This document shows positions 51,441 through 63,755 of a stretch of 64,000 nucleotides of DNA, piece after piece (position 1 is the stretch's first letter; every line of letters begins with the position of its first letter). The stretch covers positions 15,945,692 to 16,009,691 of the forward strand of contig CM032660.1 of assembly GCA_019095985.1 (NCBI GenBank). Direction: 5' to 3'. A program made the position numbers and the translations under genes. Below the pieces are notes generated by a model that was not told the origin of the DNA, did no database searches, and saw only the letters and a list, made by a program, of their open reading frames with translations. The stretch is from Streblospio benedicti. Its lineage: Eukaryota; Annelida; Polychaeta; Spionida; Spionidae.

Positions 51441-54400
51441 CAGTTAAGGTACAAATTGATTGTGTAATTTTGCATCCTGTGATGCGGTGTGCAAGTTCAA
51501 AGGATTTGGCATCTTTCGATTGCTGCAGGTGTCAATTATCGTCATTCAGCTGATCAGATTGCAAAGTGAGCATTTTAATTGCCCATTTTGTAGCTCAACG
51601 GCGGTGTTTGAAGTGTGTTCGTGTATAACAAAGATCAATTCATAATGGAAGCAGCTTGTTGTCGTTGAGAATATGATATCCCAAGATCGGTGTTATTTTA
51701 TTGGGCTGTTTACAGTTTTACATTGAGGTAGATGACCCTTACCATTGATTTGACTCGATTTGATTTGATTTGATTTGAGTAAAACTAAACCAATCAGAGT
51801 TGTTCTATCCACATGTTTTTAAAATTGTTGAATACAAGATGTTGTCTTTTGGGATATTGTAAAAATTCTTAAAGACCGGATGCACGCACGTTTCAATATA
51901 TCGACATATTGATAATACTGGTTGTATAATCCTTTAAAATGTAAGCACCGTAAATTGTAATCACGCACGGGAAAGTCAAAAGTCTTATTCTCTGGCGTAA
52001 TGCAGTGAAGCAGACACCAAAAGAACTAGCGTGAAGATTTTGCTTGACACACCACACTTACAGGTATATTGGGAAATGCCAGATGAAGAAGAAGCTCCAG
52101 TACGGTTATCGTCACCGTTCTACCCTTCCACTCGTCGACTCGAGACAAGATCCCCAACCAAGATTCAAATTCGACGATGTCTTGTTTGTGTCAGGGTGAT
52201 GCTTGAATGGACATCTTGCATTGGTGTCGTTTTAAGGCTCTCGCACTGTACCATAGGGTTATATATTAGGTGACTGATAGCCGGGTGGGAGCTTGAACAC
52301 CGCTATATCCTTAAATCTTTTATTATTATAATATCTTATTTATATAAATCCTTTAAAAAGAATGAATAATTTTGGGAGCATTTTATGTAATAATGTTGTG
52401 TATTTAGACTCAGCCCAATCAAGGGCAGACTACTTTTGGTCACCTGCAACTTTTCGGGAGCTATCAGCGCCGGGGGACCGAACACTGAGCTTATTAGTTA
52501 TTTTTTTAATTTCTCATTACAATGGAGGGTCCTTGTAGTGTCGGAATTACACACATGTGGACTTCTTGCTGTACCACAGAAGGATACAACCTTCCAATAT
52601 ATCTTGTGTCTATTATACGTAGTCCACAGGTCTTGTATGTGGGTCTTCTTGCTGCTTCCAGTGCAAACCGTGGACAAACCAAGACATGCAGAGGAAAATA
52701 CAATCACATATTATGCATCGACACAATTTCACCTGGAGCCTAATATCCGGTGACACCTATAGGGCGGAACGGAGTTGTTGTTTTAAAAGTAGTTTAATCA
52801 ATAGCAGCGTTAGAGATTGAATGTGAACTTCAAATTGACTTTTTTACAATGTGGTAAATTGGACGTTGGAGTAGTAGAAGGATTTTTATCACCTTTTCGT
52901 GGTCTCTCACTGCCAAAAACTCATGGAGACAGTAGAGATCAGTGCGGGTCCAGTGAGGTTAAACTATCTTTTTAGAGTCAGTACGGAGACAGTATCAGAA
53001 GTTTGACACGTCAATCGTCTCCTGCCAACATGTCAGCACTGCCCGTTGTGCCCTTAGTCTTCGATTTTCACTACATGAGGAAATATCGTAGTCACCGTAG
53101 CCCTGAAGAACATGTGCGTCCAAAATGTCCGCATTGCAGGGAGTCCTCTTAGCTTAAGATTATTTTGCAAATGGTGACATCGTGTCAGAAGACACCGTTC
53201 ACAGTTGGGCTAGCTAGAGTGATTAGAGGTCATTCACAAATTACGACATCGCATTTTGGGTATTTCTTACCCCCCCCCCGTCATCATGCATCAATTGTCT
53301 TTGACCCCCGCCCCCACAATGACATCATTCGTCATATTTCTCCCCCGCCCCCACCCAACATATTACAACCCTCTCCAAGATGATGTCTTTTAGGAACGAT
53401 ACCCATTGTCGGTTATCAAATAGTTAATGCTGAGGCTTTATGATCTTGTTAATAACCAAAATTTACCATATACAATTGGTCCATATGAACTTTGCGTACT
53501 GGGTGATTGCAAACCCCATGTCAAGTAGCGACAAACACCGAATTGAATCAATGAGTGGATGCATGAAATTTATGAATAAAAATACAAATCAGAACATACA
53601 ACACATTTTATTTATGTGCGTAAATGATGTTTTACATAGGCTTAGCATACGTGTAAATTAGATTAACATGGAGTGCACTTCGTCCTGCAGCATTTCTTTT
53701 TTATTTTTATTTTTTATTTTTTTTCCTTATGAATACAGAAATGTGCCATTGGTTAGACCTCCGTGCGTTGAGTTTAACTAGTGACATATGATCTCTTGTT
53801 TGATCAAATGAGCTGCCGCTACTGATGTGCACCAGCACGGCATAATTGCAAGATTTTAATGTTTATACAGAAGTTTACTCCAAAGTATAAAGTCAATACA
53901 GAGATGTGACAAGTGGTAGTTAGGTACTATTTTGCGAATGTTCTCGTAAGTTGTTTCTATCGATGAAAGTAAACATTATCTGCGTTTTAATTTCCAATAA
54001 CAGCTACGTAATTTTGAAATAATGATGCAATGACTCAACTTTTTAATAGAACAACGATTTACACGGACATTTGGAGACTTGATGGGTGTGAAAATGTTTG
54101 TGATATCAGTGACCTCGTCATTGAACTTTAAGAAAGAATGCATTTCATAGGAGTTAACATTTTTTTCCTTTGGCCCACATCTTGTATCATTTTCTCTAAT
54201 TCCCCTATTTTATTGTCATTTTAATCCAGACATGAACGCTTTAAACGTGGCCCCCAAGCGTTGAGTAGACCTGCTCATGTGTTGACTATGTTAACACAGT
54301 AACCGGCAACGGCATTTTGGATTATTTGCTTTTATTTTCAGAGCTAAATAATACAAACATGAAACTATAAAATCATATGGGCAATGAGATAACAATTCCA

Positions 54401-54770
54401 ACTTCTGCTCGTACAACAGCCTGTCGTTTCCTGTTGTTTCAATGTAGCGGCTCAAGATTTGATATTGACACCGACTCACAAATTGTAAACATGTTCCCGA
54501 TGTTCCAAGTATGGTACCAGTATACTTTTATATTATATATAGGCACCATTGATTTACAAATTGCGTGTACGACAGACTTGTCTGTTCTACATATTTACAG
54601 GATCTTACTACGAACCAGTGTATATATCTTTATAGGCATTAGATAGTAGTCTTGCTTCTTATTGTGTGCTCTAACATAGCGTTACTTAGCAATAGATACA
54701 GTTGCAAAACGTTCTCTTAGAATTCCACAATAATATACAGCTATCCAGACAAGATTGATCACCATTACTC
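51441..54770. other. Intergenic, no gene recognised
   Basis: Contains ATTTG repeats near 51746-51777 and C-rich tracts at about 53270-53360. Open frames around 52031-52273 and 52436-52753 show no family signal or splice support. Confidence 0.45.
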
Positions 54771-54819
54771 ATTAAGAATTATTTCTTTTACAAATAGGAT
54801 GCCAGGTTCTGTTGTTTTT

Positions 54820-56175
54820 TTACACGTCAAATGAAACAGGCTTTCCGTTGGCATTCCTGTAGACAATCTTAGCCCCCGGGCACTTATGACCACGACGAGC
54901 ATCCTTGTGGTCTTTCCAGATCTGCAGATGCTCGTACGGACGGATGTTGTGTACAAAGAACATCTTGAGATGTGCGCATACGTTGTTTGTCCTGCTAATC
55001 TGCTGGAAGTGATCGTTGTGCTTTGCTGTAAGCCCTGCTCTTTCTGCTAGAAGGGCTACAAATCCATCCTCCATAGCAATTGGGGTTACACCCATCAACT
55101 GTTGCAAAATCCTAGTGAATGCACTCCAGTCGAAGAGATACACGGGTTTTTCTATTAGGTCAGGGAAATACTGTGGACTGAAATCCTTTGTGTCCACGTA
55201 CAATGGATTGTATGGGTCTCTGATGGGAATATCATTTCGGATACGTTTGCCAACATATAGAGGACTATCAGATGGGGTCCATCTCCTTTGCAACCATTCT
55301 GTGATAGAATACATATTGTGGAAGATGTTGTCTTTTGTCTTCAGTACAAACTTAGGTGGGCAATCTTGTAGTCTTCTACCTATCCATTCCAAAGCCATCA
55401 TGAATTTTCTCGTCGACTCATGTGGTATATCCGTGAAATTTCCCTGCAGAATATCACCATGCTCCCTGTTCTCTTTCTGCACTACCGCATTAAAGTGGTT
55501 GCCACCTGAGCCCATAATGAAAATCGTCTTCCAGCGATCGGCACTAATTCTTGGGTATTTCTCGTGTGACTGAACACCCCATGTGTCTCTAATAGCCAGT
55601 CTGGACCCAGTGTTATCCGGACTGTTCTCGACAAGAAGCAGCAATAGGCCAGGGCCGTTAGTACACCCAATATCTGGTTGTTGCAGTACTTCGACCGGAT
55701 ACTCTTTGGGCTTTGGTCGATTCCCTTCGTCAATGACCTGGACAGAATTTTCAGGCTTTGGGTCAATGTGAGCATTAGGGTCAAACTGTGGGATTCTTAA
55801 TTCACTTCCGGCTCTGTTGGCAGCTAGTACCTGATTAAATTCATCGTGCTGTGGGTCTTTTCCGCGATCTGCACGACGTATCTCGGCCACAGTATCATCA
55901 TCCAGATGCAGTTTCACCTGAAGTTCTTCTATGGACATTTCTTTTTGGGGAAGGACTGGCCCCATTACATCTTTGTTGAACTTGGGATTATTCGCATTCA
56001 ACGAGTCGTTTCTTGGTGAGCTGTAAATCCAGTGAATCATGATGAATGCAAGAATTACAAAGAATGCCACTCCCACATTCGTGGGCTTCTTTGAGCGATA
56101 ATCCCAGCAGTAAAACGCGAGTGTAGATAGAACAGATACTTTGAAATCGTGATCTTTATAGGTGTAGTTCATCAT
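54820..56175 (-). CDS. GT31-family beta-1,3-galactosyltransferase-like type II membrane protein, single exon
   Basis: A 451-residue protein with a short cytosolic N-terminus, one membrane segment (NVGVAFFVILAFIMIHWIY, residues about 33-51), a stem, and a lumenal domain with the GT31 landmarks. These are LLLLLVENSPDN and RLAIRDTWG, then REHGDILQGNFTD, STRKFMMALEWI, CPPKFVLKTKDNIFHN, PVYLFDWSAF and AMEDGFVALLAERAGL. GT31 enzymes transfer Gal or GlcNAc from UDP-sugars in the Golgi. They bind the metal-nucleotide through a DDD motif in FVLKxDDDxFVN. Here that position reads KDN, so two of three acidic residues are lost, while the later ED of the EDVYVG block is kept. Length and intronless structure are normal for the family. 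The protein is either a diverged enzyme with altered metal use or a non-catalytic paralogue. The start ATG precedes the TM segment by a plausible cytosolic tail. Confidence 0.8.
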   Translation of the reverse strand: MMNYTYKDHDFKVSVLSTLAFYCWDYRSKKPTNVGVAFFVILAFIMIHWIYSSPRNDSLNANNPKFNKDVMGPVLPQKEMSIEELQVKLHLDDDTVAEIRRADRGKDPQHDEFNQVLAANRAGSELRIPQFDPNAHIDPKPENSVQVIDEGNRPKPKEYPVEVLQQPDIGCTNGPGLLLLLVENSPDNTGSRLAIRDTWGVQSHEKYPRISADRWKTIFIMGSGGNHFNAVVQKENREHGDILQGNFTDIPHESTRKFMMALEWIGRRLQDCPPKFVLKTKDNIFHNMYSITEWLQRRWTPSDSPLYVGKRIRNDIPIRDPYNPLYVDTKDFSPQYFPDLIEKPVYLFDWSAFTRILQQLMGVTPIAMEDGFVALLAERAGLTAKHNDHFQQISRTNNVCAHLKMFFVHNIRPYEHLQIWKDHKDARRGHKCPGAKIVYRNANGKPVSFDV

Positions 56176-56714
56176 GCTGGAATGGTTATCCGAGCAGGTG
56201 TACGAATGTTAACACAAAATACATGTGAATTTATAACCGCTGTGTGGAAATGGCTACCAGATGTCAATGTTTATACTTCCAAATCACGTCAATATATTCG
56301 CAAAAGAACTACATCGATTTTAAGCATGTTAAGCCTAACATATTTGCCATATTTGAATGGTGTAATACGTTGAATTCTATATAAATGTACTTTTAATTGC
56401 AAGTAACGAGTAAATTAAATGTTGTATTAGTCTTTTTATTTGCTAGTATGAGATGATAAAGATAAATGATTAGGCAACAAGTGAATAGTTGAAAATTTAC
56501 AATCATAATACTATTCGTTCAGTGGAACCTATAAATTTGAATTTACGTTTTATCCCCTTCATCTACTTTACAAACTCAAAACACAATATTGTATAAACCA
56601 GTAAATGTTAGAGCATAAGAATCTCTATTACATGATTAGAAAACAATAAAGATAAACAGGTAGCATTTTCATTGAATTGAATAAAATAATGGGATATAAA
56701 AATATGGGTTTGCA
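56176..56714. other. Spacer between GT31-like gene and coiled-coil gene
   Basis: It holds the 5' flank of the GT31-like gene and the 3' flank of the coiled-coil gene, both on the minus strand. A minus-strand AATAAA at about 56435 could serve the coiled-coil gene. Confidence 0.4.
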
Positions 56715-57020
56715 TTATCGTCTGCTGGTGACAGGCTGCCTCTTCTTGGAGCGTCTTGGTGAATTCCCGGGTGAATTATTAGATCTATTTTCATTTTCCT
56801 TTGAGGGTTCTTGTTTTGATTTGTTATTCGCACTTGTATGTACAAACACTTGTTTTGCTGCTCTCGATGGTGATGCGGAGCTTTCACCAGTTGATGGAGA
56901 AGCCTACGAAAATGAAAAATATTACCAATGGTTATATTATAATATTGTGTTTGTACTTCCCAGACATTTAGTACACATTATGATCACTAGCATACAAAAT
57001 TGTACATCACATATGATATA

Positions 57021-57105
<85 letters not shown>

Positions 57106-57187
57106 GCGTGTGCGTGTGCGTGTGCGTGCGCGTGCGCGTGCGCGTGCGCGTGCGCGTGCGCGTGCACGTGCGTGTGCGTGTGCGTGT

Positions 57188-57243
<56 letters not shown>

Positions 57244-60036
57244 CAAAACTAATGGACACACGTACACGTGTCACGTTACTTTGTTGAAACCTCGGGTGGG
57301 GTGGGGGTGGGTCTTCGTACATGTATATGTCGGGTAGTACGGGTGTGCCATTTCAAAGGGTCAGCTTTTTAAACATCCTAGGTATAGTGATGGGTCTAAA
57401 TTTTGGGATTTTAGTATAGCTATGTGTCTAAATTTTGGGATTTTTGCTTTACCCATGGGTTTGAAATTAAATGTACATGTATTGATAGTGTACGTTTCAT
57501 TTTGTTTGATACTGGTATAGCTTTTTGAAAATGTTTTATTGATAAATTGTTAACAGTGTGTGGTTTCATTACTTAATAGGTATAGACGTTTCTACTTTCG
57601 AAATAGCACACTGGTACCCATTTTTTAGGAGAGACACCCCCCCACACACACACACAGACACAGACACACTCACATACACACGCGCACACAGAGGTTAAAA
57701 CACAGAAATTTTTTGAGGTAAACAGACTTTACAGGGAAAATTTAGTGTGGAAATTATCAGACAAATTAAACTGTAGTTCTTACATGAAAGTAGTTGCAAT
57801 AAAATGGTTAAATTGTGCCAATTCTAAAGCTTACCCTGTAATGTTCCTTCTCATCAGGCGAGAGTAGGGGGGACACACAACTGGGTGAGGTGCATTTGGA
57901 TGATTTCGAAGGAAGATTTTCATTATCATCTGACATATATCTATCAAGCTCTCGAACATATCTCAAAACCTTTGGTTTCATAATAATATCACCAACTTCT
58001 TTGTCCATCATACAGACATGCTGCAAAAATACATTGAAGTATTATCATATATTGTGGACATCTGGCATGAAATATTGTTTGGTTATTAATCCGTGTAAAT
58101 ACTTACATCATTATGTTGGTTTTTATTTGCTAATGAACTGTCTGATACTATACCAGCATCAATATTTTCCACTGCAAAATAAAATGCAAGTTCATGACGA
58201 AAAAACAAACTAATTAATTTGAACATTGAATACATTTTCAGCATCTAAAATATTGTGAATTTGCTAAATGCCATTTAGACATTTAGACTTCTGGATACAG
58301 ATTTCAACAAAGTAGATCATCCCACCACATTTTATAGATTATGAGATTTTATACTGGTGAGATTGATTGTTAGAAAGGTAATAGCAATGGCAGACCAATA
58401 TTCTGTTATAATGGTGAAACAGTATAAATAAAAAGTATATAATAAATTATAGTTATACGATTATAGTTGGTTTATTTATCTTGCAATCATCAGACCACTG
58501 ATGGGTTGACTTGTTGATATGTGTACCCAAAATGATTACTGATTTCAACAAATAAAAGAACATCATAAAACCTTTCTGAACAATCTCTTTTGGGGTTGCA
58601 TTATAATTCACTCCTTCACGGGAACTGTCCAATCCAAGACTCTGTAGCTTAACCTGGAATTGTTTCAAGGCCTTTTTTTCTTGCCATGTCACAACTTGAT
58701 CCTGATTCAAGCGATTTGCGCTTCCTGATCCAGATGCCAGGTTTATGTACCTATTTCAAGAATATTACACATATTCTAATGTAAATGAGAAACATACAAA
58801 ATGTAATAATTATGAATGAGTTATATTATTAATAAAAATGGAATAGAGAGCATGTAACATTTAGTTGCGTGTCTCAAGCTATGTAAATTACGTCTCAATG
58901 CATTTCTCTTTTTTTTAATGTAACTGTTTCTTTTAGATAAATATTACCTATCTTCCCACAGTGGGGATATGTTGCAATTGCTGTCAAAAGATGCTCTTAA
59001 TGCTTCTTTCTGTTCTGTTCCGATTGTGCCTGGAGTTGGAAATTTTTCTTGCGCAGGATCCTAAATTCCACAAATTGAGATATATTTCATAGAAACGCAA
59101 GAAAATAGCAAATACCGATCAACATAGAACATTTAAACTATGATGTAGTTACCTTTAATCGTACTCTTGTACTAGACAGTGATCTGCAATCAAGATCTTT
59201 TTCTGAAGACCCTGTTCCCATTCTTCCTATAGAGGAAACGGGGCCTGTCTTTATGAAAGATCTGAGTGTATGGGGTGAAGAACTCAACTTTTGTTCAGGT
59301 TCACGGTCTTTTGCATCACTGGGAATCAAATGGCCACTATGCGATTTGATGGAGCGCATTGGCTGTTCCTCATTAAGATCGTCATTAAGGGGAAGGTTTA
59401 TTTTACAGTGACGTCCACTATTGACCACATCGACCAAGTCGTCATATTCTATTATGTTATTGCGATGGGAGTTGTAGGCTTCTCTCAAACTACTGAAGTT
59501 AGTTATTTCCAAGGCTAATGATACTGAAGTAGACGCCGTTGAAGTCAGATTTGCAGAGAGTCTCTTAAGATGTTCAGCTTCTCGCCTAAGTTGGGTGGAA
59601 ATGAGAATGTTAGGTATTATACAAACCCGAAGCACATTGTCAAAGGGGGTGGGGGTTGTGTTGCAATTTTGTTATATCTAATTTAGTTGTGAGTTGCTAG
59701 AATGTGCTTACTTCAAGTTGAACATGTTGTCGAAACATTTATGAGAGGTGTATACAAATGATCATGCTAAATAAATAACATAATGATGGGTTTTCATTAT
59801 TTTTTTTCAAGTCCAGAAACTTAATGTATCAGTCAGTAGTGTTCCTTTTTTGTGTGTGTGGGGGGGGGGGCAAGAACTTTTTCTCACCTCGCTTGTCGCG
59901 CAAGTTCCTCTATCTGTGCTACTTTCTCAGAAGCCCGTTCGGCATTTTCCCTGGCCTGTAATGCTGCACTGGCAATTTCCATAATCTGACCGATGACTCG
60001 GTCATTGTTCGCTTGTTCGCCGGAACTGAAATCCAT
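56715..60036 (-). CDS. Coiled-coil protein of 437 residues, 7 exons, unrecognised
   Basis: Exons (minus): 60036-59888, 59585-59153, 59060-58948, 58750-58572, 58171-58107, 58020-57835, 56903-56715. All have GT/AG sites and matching phases. It starts MDFSSGEQANNDRVIGQIME, followed by an Ala/Glu/Arg-rich heptad region (REAEHLKRL) that predicts a coiled coil to residue about 60. A Ser-rich charged middle follows, with SLREAYNSHRNN and EYDDLVDVV. Then come the blocks DPAQEKFPTPGTIGTEQKEA and WQEKKALKQFQVKLQSLGLD, a helical KPKVLRYVRELDRYM, and a basic Ser-rich tail ending SPRRSKKRQPVTSRR. There is no signal peptide or membrane segment, so it is probably cytosolic, nuclear or cytoskeletal. The low-complexity middle and basic tail suggest a scaffold or microtubule/DNA-associated protein, but that is inference. 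It shares an upstream region of about 270 bp with the divergent gene at 60468. Confidence 0.75.
57021..57241. repeat. GT microsatellite with GCGT core, in intron 6 of the coiled-coil gene
   Basis: It runs TGTG, then TGCGTG, then GCGCGT units (about 57125-57165), and back to TGTG. The purine-pyrimidine alternation is unbroken over about 220 bp, which favours Z-DNA. Open frames through it are artefacts. Confidence 0.95.
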
Positions 60037-60309
60037 TTTTATCGCGAAATTGTGTTGCTATTGTATTTAATTTTAGATTGCTCTATTCCTTCCTCCAGTG
60101 TTCCATGTCTGCCTGATTACATTCTTTTAAGGGAAAAAATCCAAATAACATGCAGTACATGAATCACTGCAGGCAGTGACAATCGGTTAGGAGGAACGTT
60201 GTGCGTAAACCTATGTACGTTATTACGTGAATCGTTCACGGAAACGTAATGTTTATGTTGAGAACTGTAGTTAAACGTGGAAATCTCGAGTTTGTTTTTT
60301 ATAAAAGTT
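60037..60309. promoter_or_regulatory. Probable shared bidirectional promoter
   Basis: Two head-to-head genes have their start codon (minus) at 60036 and leader exon (plus) at about 60310-60332. The interval has no TATA box, some CpG (TTACGTGAATCGTTCACGGA) and no repeats. This is inferred from arrangement. Confidence 0.45.
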
Positions 60310-60833
60310 GGGAAAGTAACAGTCACAGTCAGGTATGTTTAGATCTATTTTTTAGTATATTAATCATTGCTTGAGCATGTTGAGATATTAAAAGCCATTA
60401 TAATTCTACATAGGCATAATTAGGATTGAATATCAATATTCAAACACATGGTTCTGTCCTTTCAGACATGGCAAACACATCACTAAAGGACAATAATCAA
60501 TTGACAGACTACAACAGGGCAATGGAGAGAGTTGCCCAATTGAGGAAAAATTGTCAAGTAATGAGGCAGAGTATTGCTCAAACGTCAAAAGAGATTGCAT
60601 CTGTTAAGAACAGCAGTAAACAGATTTCAAGTGGCATTAAAGCGCTCAATAGAGACATTGAAAATCTAAACAAGCAACTCGAAAAAAAAGAAATTGTAAA
60701 GAAAACAAATACTCCCGATGATGCCTACTTGGGCAACTTAGTTGCTGCACTAGATGTATACGGTGAAAGCATGAACGTCGACGATACGCCTTCAGCATGC
60801 ACTAAAATGTGTGTGTATGAAACTTCATTGTAA
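60310..60833 (+). CDS. Small coiled-coil protein, 121 residues, with a 5' leader intron
   Basis: Coding is 60468-60833. A leader exon ends GTCACAGTCAG at 60332 before GTATGT. The intron 60333-60465 ends CCTTTCAG, two bases before ATG 60468, so MANTSLKDNNQLTDYN is the chosen start. Residues about 15-85 form a long helix with heptads (RVAQLRKNCQVM, then IKALNRDIENLNKQLEKKE), predicting a coiled coil. A short acidic tail follows and it ends CTKMCVYETSL. AATAAA at 61066-61071 fits its 3' end. It has the size and form of small coiled-coil subunits of kinetochore, BLOC or augmin complexes, but I cannot assign it. It is divergent from the gene starting at 60036. Confidence 0.7.
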
Positions 60834-62193
60834 TAACAATATTGAGCTTAAAGATATGTCGTTACTATGGGGAAATAGTTGTTGGGTATATTATATATTG
60901 TTGTGTGTATTTATGTGCATGTTTTAAGTAATAATGGTGAATTTAGCATACTCCGATTATTAGCAGGTTCTTAATATGCAATGTATGAGATATACCAGAA
61001 GATAGACCTTTTAAATATTAAAATTATTATTCTTTTTACATGTGACACCAACATGGTGAACACTTAATAAACGAAATATTTAAAATATTTGTACATTTAT
61101 TTTTATAATTGCAAAATAATTATTAGTGTGTCAGTGATAGAAATTGGTTTCACATTCCTATAAGTATTCATTCAGTCCATTAATTCATTTTCCAGTAGTT
61201 TTAAAATCGCATAGAATGTTGGGGTGAAAATCAGTTGCAAGCAAAGTCCCTTACACTCAGAATAAATAATAATTATCAAATATACATATGGTATCTCCCT
61301 ATATGCTTTATAAAAGCAACGTGTTTGCCTATGACTTATCTAAAATCAAATTGTTACAATACACTTAAGTTTATTGTAAAGACATCACATGATTATTAAA
61401 TGCAATACATAAACACTAATTAAATGCATCGTGTAAAGAAATCCAAGCGTGATGTCATTACTATATCTTATTGTACGTATAGCAATACATTATGGAGACT
61501 GTGTCCTTATTATGGACATGCAGCAATCACATTTGATTCATGTACGTGTGACATTCCACCGTTTCTATAAGAATATGTCTTCGTTCGTACCTACACAGGT
61601 TTCTCTTTGTTGAAGTTAAAAGTTGAATGACTGCAGATTGGATATTCAAAACAATTAATTGCTTCGTGATTTATATGAATATATGTATCATATTAAAATT
61701 TAGTGGCATATATTTTGTGAGCAGATGAGTGAAATAATCAACTCTCTCAATCGGATTGTAGCTGAAGTGAACATTCATACATATTGTATATCACAGTATC
61801 TTCCATGCACCCAGTAAACATAGAACATGTTTCAGGTACAACTAGTATTTACGAACACCATATCCCATACAAAGTCTAGTTTATCACCTCTACTTCCCCA
61901 TATTTTAGTTCCTTGTTCAAACATATTCACTCTGGCAGATCCAGGTTTTTGGAGAAGAGGGGTCGCACATAAGGGATTGCATGGGTTTTGTATGCGCGCT
62001 TGATGGCTGATTTGCCAAAAGCCCTATGAAAATGAATTATTTGGGTGGGAATAGAAGGAGCGCGCTCCCCCTGCAGCCCCCACCCCCACCTGGATATCCT
62101 TATGTGATCATTCACGACTCAATAAAATAAGAAAACACTTCTAGTAAGAGCAGCGTCTCCAGTCGACCACATTGCACCATTCACGCCATCCCA
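60834..62193. other. 3' flanks of two convergent genes; possible MITE remnant
   Basis: AT-rich. At about 61930-62095 a GC-richer stretch starts TCTGGCAGATCCAGGTTTTT and ends CACCTGGATATCC, with GCGCGCTCCCCCTGCAGCCC inside. This reads like a decayed non-autonomous DNA transposon. No gene was found. Confidence 0.4.
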
Positions 62194-63487
62194 CTATTCC
62201 CCACCAGCCTCTGCATGCATAGTGTTTTCTCTATGCACAGCAAACACTGCCTCATCTGCACTATCCTCCTGTTCAGACAGATCTTTTTCCTGGCGTTCAT
62301 ACTCTGCACTATGCTTGACGTCCATCCCAACTAGGCAATTCTCCCTGGCTATAGGCAAGTATGGTAGAATTCCAACATCCTGACTTATTGACCTAGCAGT
62401 ATGTCCTCTTTTGCTGCTCACTACACTCAATAAATCGTCATTTTCTTCAATAAGTGCCTCCTTGTCAGTGTCATTTGATGGAATGTATGGGAACACCTCA
62501 ACTGCAATACTCTTTGCTGATCTAGCAGTGTCAGTCCCCTTTCTTTTACTTTCCATCGCTTCTTTTTCTTCCACAGACATAATTTTTGCATCACATTCAT
62601 CATCCGCATCCTCATCCTCATCATTGTCCATGTCTTTGTATGACCGGCCCACTAAAGCGACTCGCGGCACATTGGGTCTCACCAATTTTCTCTTTCTTGC
62701 AAAGTTATCATATGAATCTTCATCAATAACATTAATTGGTTGGCTCATTTTGTCCAGCCACCTCCTCTTCTCTCTAACCATATCACCATCCAGTACTTTT
62801 TCTCTAAATGCGGCAGTAAGATCTTTCAGACTTTTAGATTTAGTCTTTTGTGTCCGACTGGTGTTACCATGATATGTATATATGACCTCCCTGGGATGCA
62901 ATGTTTGGGCACTTTGACTAGTTTCTTTATTTCCGCTTTGCACATGACTGGAGTCTATGCTATGTGATTTGTTATATTTCACTAGTGATGGTTCAGACGT
63001 TGATTGAGCTATAGCAGGAAACTTCAGTCTCATTTCATTCGCGGTTTCTTGCACTGTCTGGTAACAACCACTTGTACCAACTGATTTGGCCGATTTTTTA
63101 GTGTTTGTTACCATCAGTAGGTCTGATGTCTTAAGCATGCTTTTTTCATTAGAACTCCGCGCGGAATTCACGGATGACGTCAGTGATCTAGAATCTGATA
63201 TACTTGGGAGAGTTGATTGTCTTTGCCTTTGAAGTTCCTCTACAGCACTAGCAGAGTCTACATCAGTGATGTCGATAGGCTCTTCGTTTGGCTCACCTGA
63301 TTCACCTTCTTCTGAATCATCAATATCCTCACGCCAAGGATTTGGGGACCTGTTATTTGCTTGTGTTATTACTCGTGTTTTGTTTTGTGCAGTTTGTTTT
63401 TCAAAGCTTCTTCTGATGGCTGGCTGGCTGGGAACATCTTTTGCTGTCGGGAAGTCATGCTTCTGGATCGGAACTGCTTGGAACTTT
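62194..63487 (-). CDS. Large last exon of an unrecognised, low-complexity protein gene (partial)
   Basis: A 431-codon coding exon follows the acceptor CATGCTTTGCAG (exon start 63487), so the N-terminal exons lie beyond the right edge. The sequence is acidic and Ser-rich with no signal or membrane segment. Segments include NPWREDIDDSEEGESGEPNE, VEELQRQRQSTLPSISDSRS, a helical SLKDLTAAFREKVLDGDMVR with EKRRWLDKM, and an acidic DMDNDEDEDADDECDAKIMS. Two related blocks, GTDTARSAKSIAVEVFPYIP and GHTARSISQDVGILPYLPIA, both have the form TARS.S..V...PYLP, an internal duplication. It ends in an acidic tail. The composition suggests a disordered cytosolic or nuclear scaffold. I do not recognise it. 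Confidence 0.7.
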
Positions 63488-63535
63488 CTGCAAAGCATGG
63501 ACAATTATATAGTGAAGGGTATGTGGATTCCCATG

Positions 63536-63755
63536 GTGTACATAAATATACAGTTTATTACTTTGAACCAATGGATATATACAAGAACACTTGCAAACTT
63601 TCACCCATACTTTGGGCTTCCCCAGACTGTCAATACTACAAACATAAATTTATTAATAAATTTATAATTTGTTTAACTTAATGAAAGCTTACAAGGTTTC
63701 TTGTATATATGCATTGGTTCAAAGTAATAAATTGTATATTTATGTACATATACCA
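63536..63755. mobile_element. Foldback element in the intron upstream of the last exon
   Basis: The left arm (63536-63604) contains TACATAAATATACAGTTTAT and CTTTGAACCAATGGATATAT. The right arm (63682-63755) is its reverse complement with few mismatches. The loop of about 77 bp holds an AT-rich AATTTATTAATAAATT palindrome. It lies about 50 bp from the splice acceptor at 63488. Confidence 0.75.

Noticed and set aside
52031-52753. Overlapping ORFs on both strands
   Set aside because: No motif or composition signal, and several frames are equally open.
55016-55573. 185-codon plus-strand ORF
   Set aside because: Antisense shadow of the GT31-like gene, whose protein has clear family motifs on the minus strand.
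57000-57337. Open frames of Cys-Val or His-Thr repeats
   Set aside because: Product of the GT microsatellite; it lies in an intron.
62411-62872. 153-codon plus-strand ORF rich in Ser
   Set aside because: Antisense shadow of the large last exon at 62194-63487.
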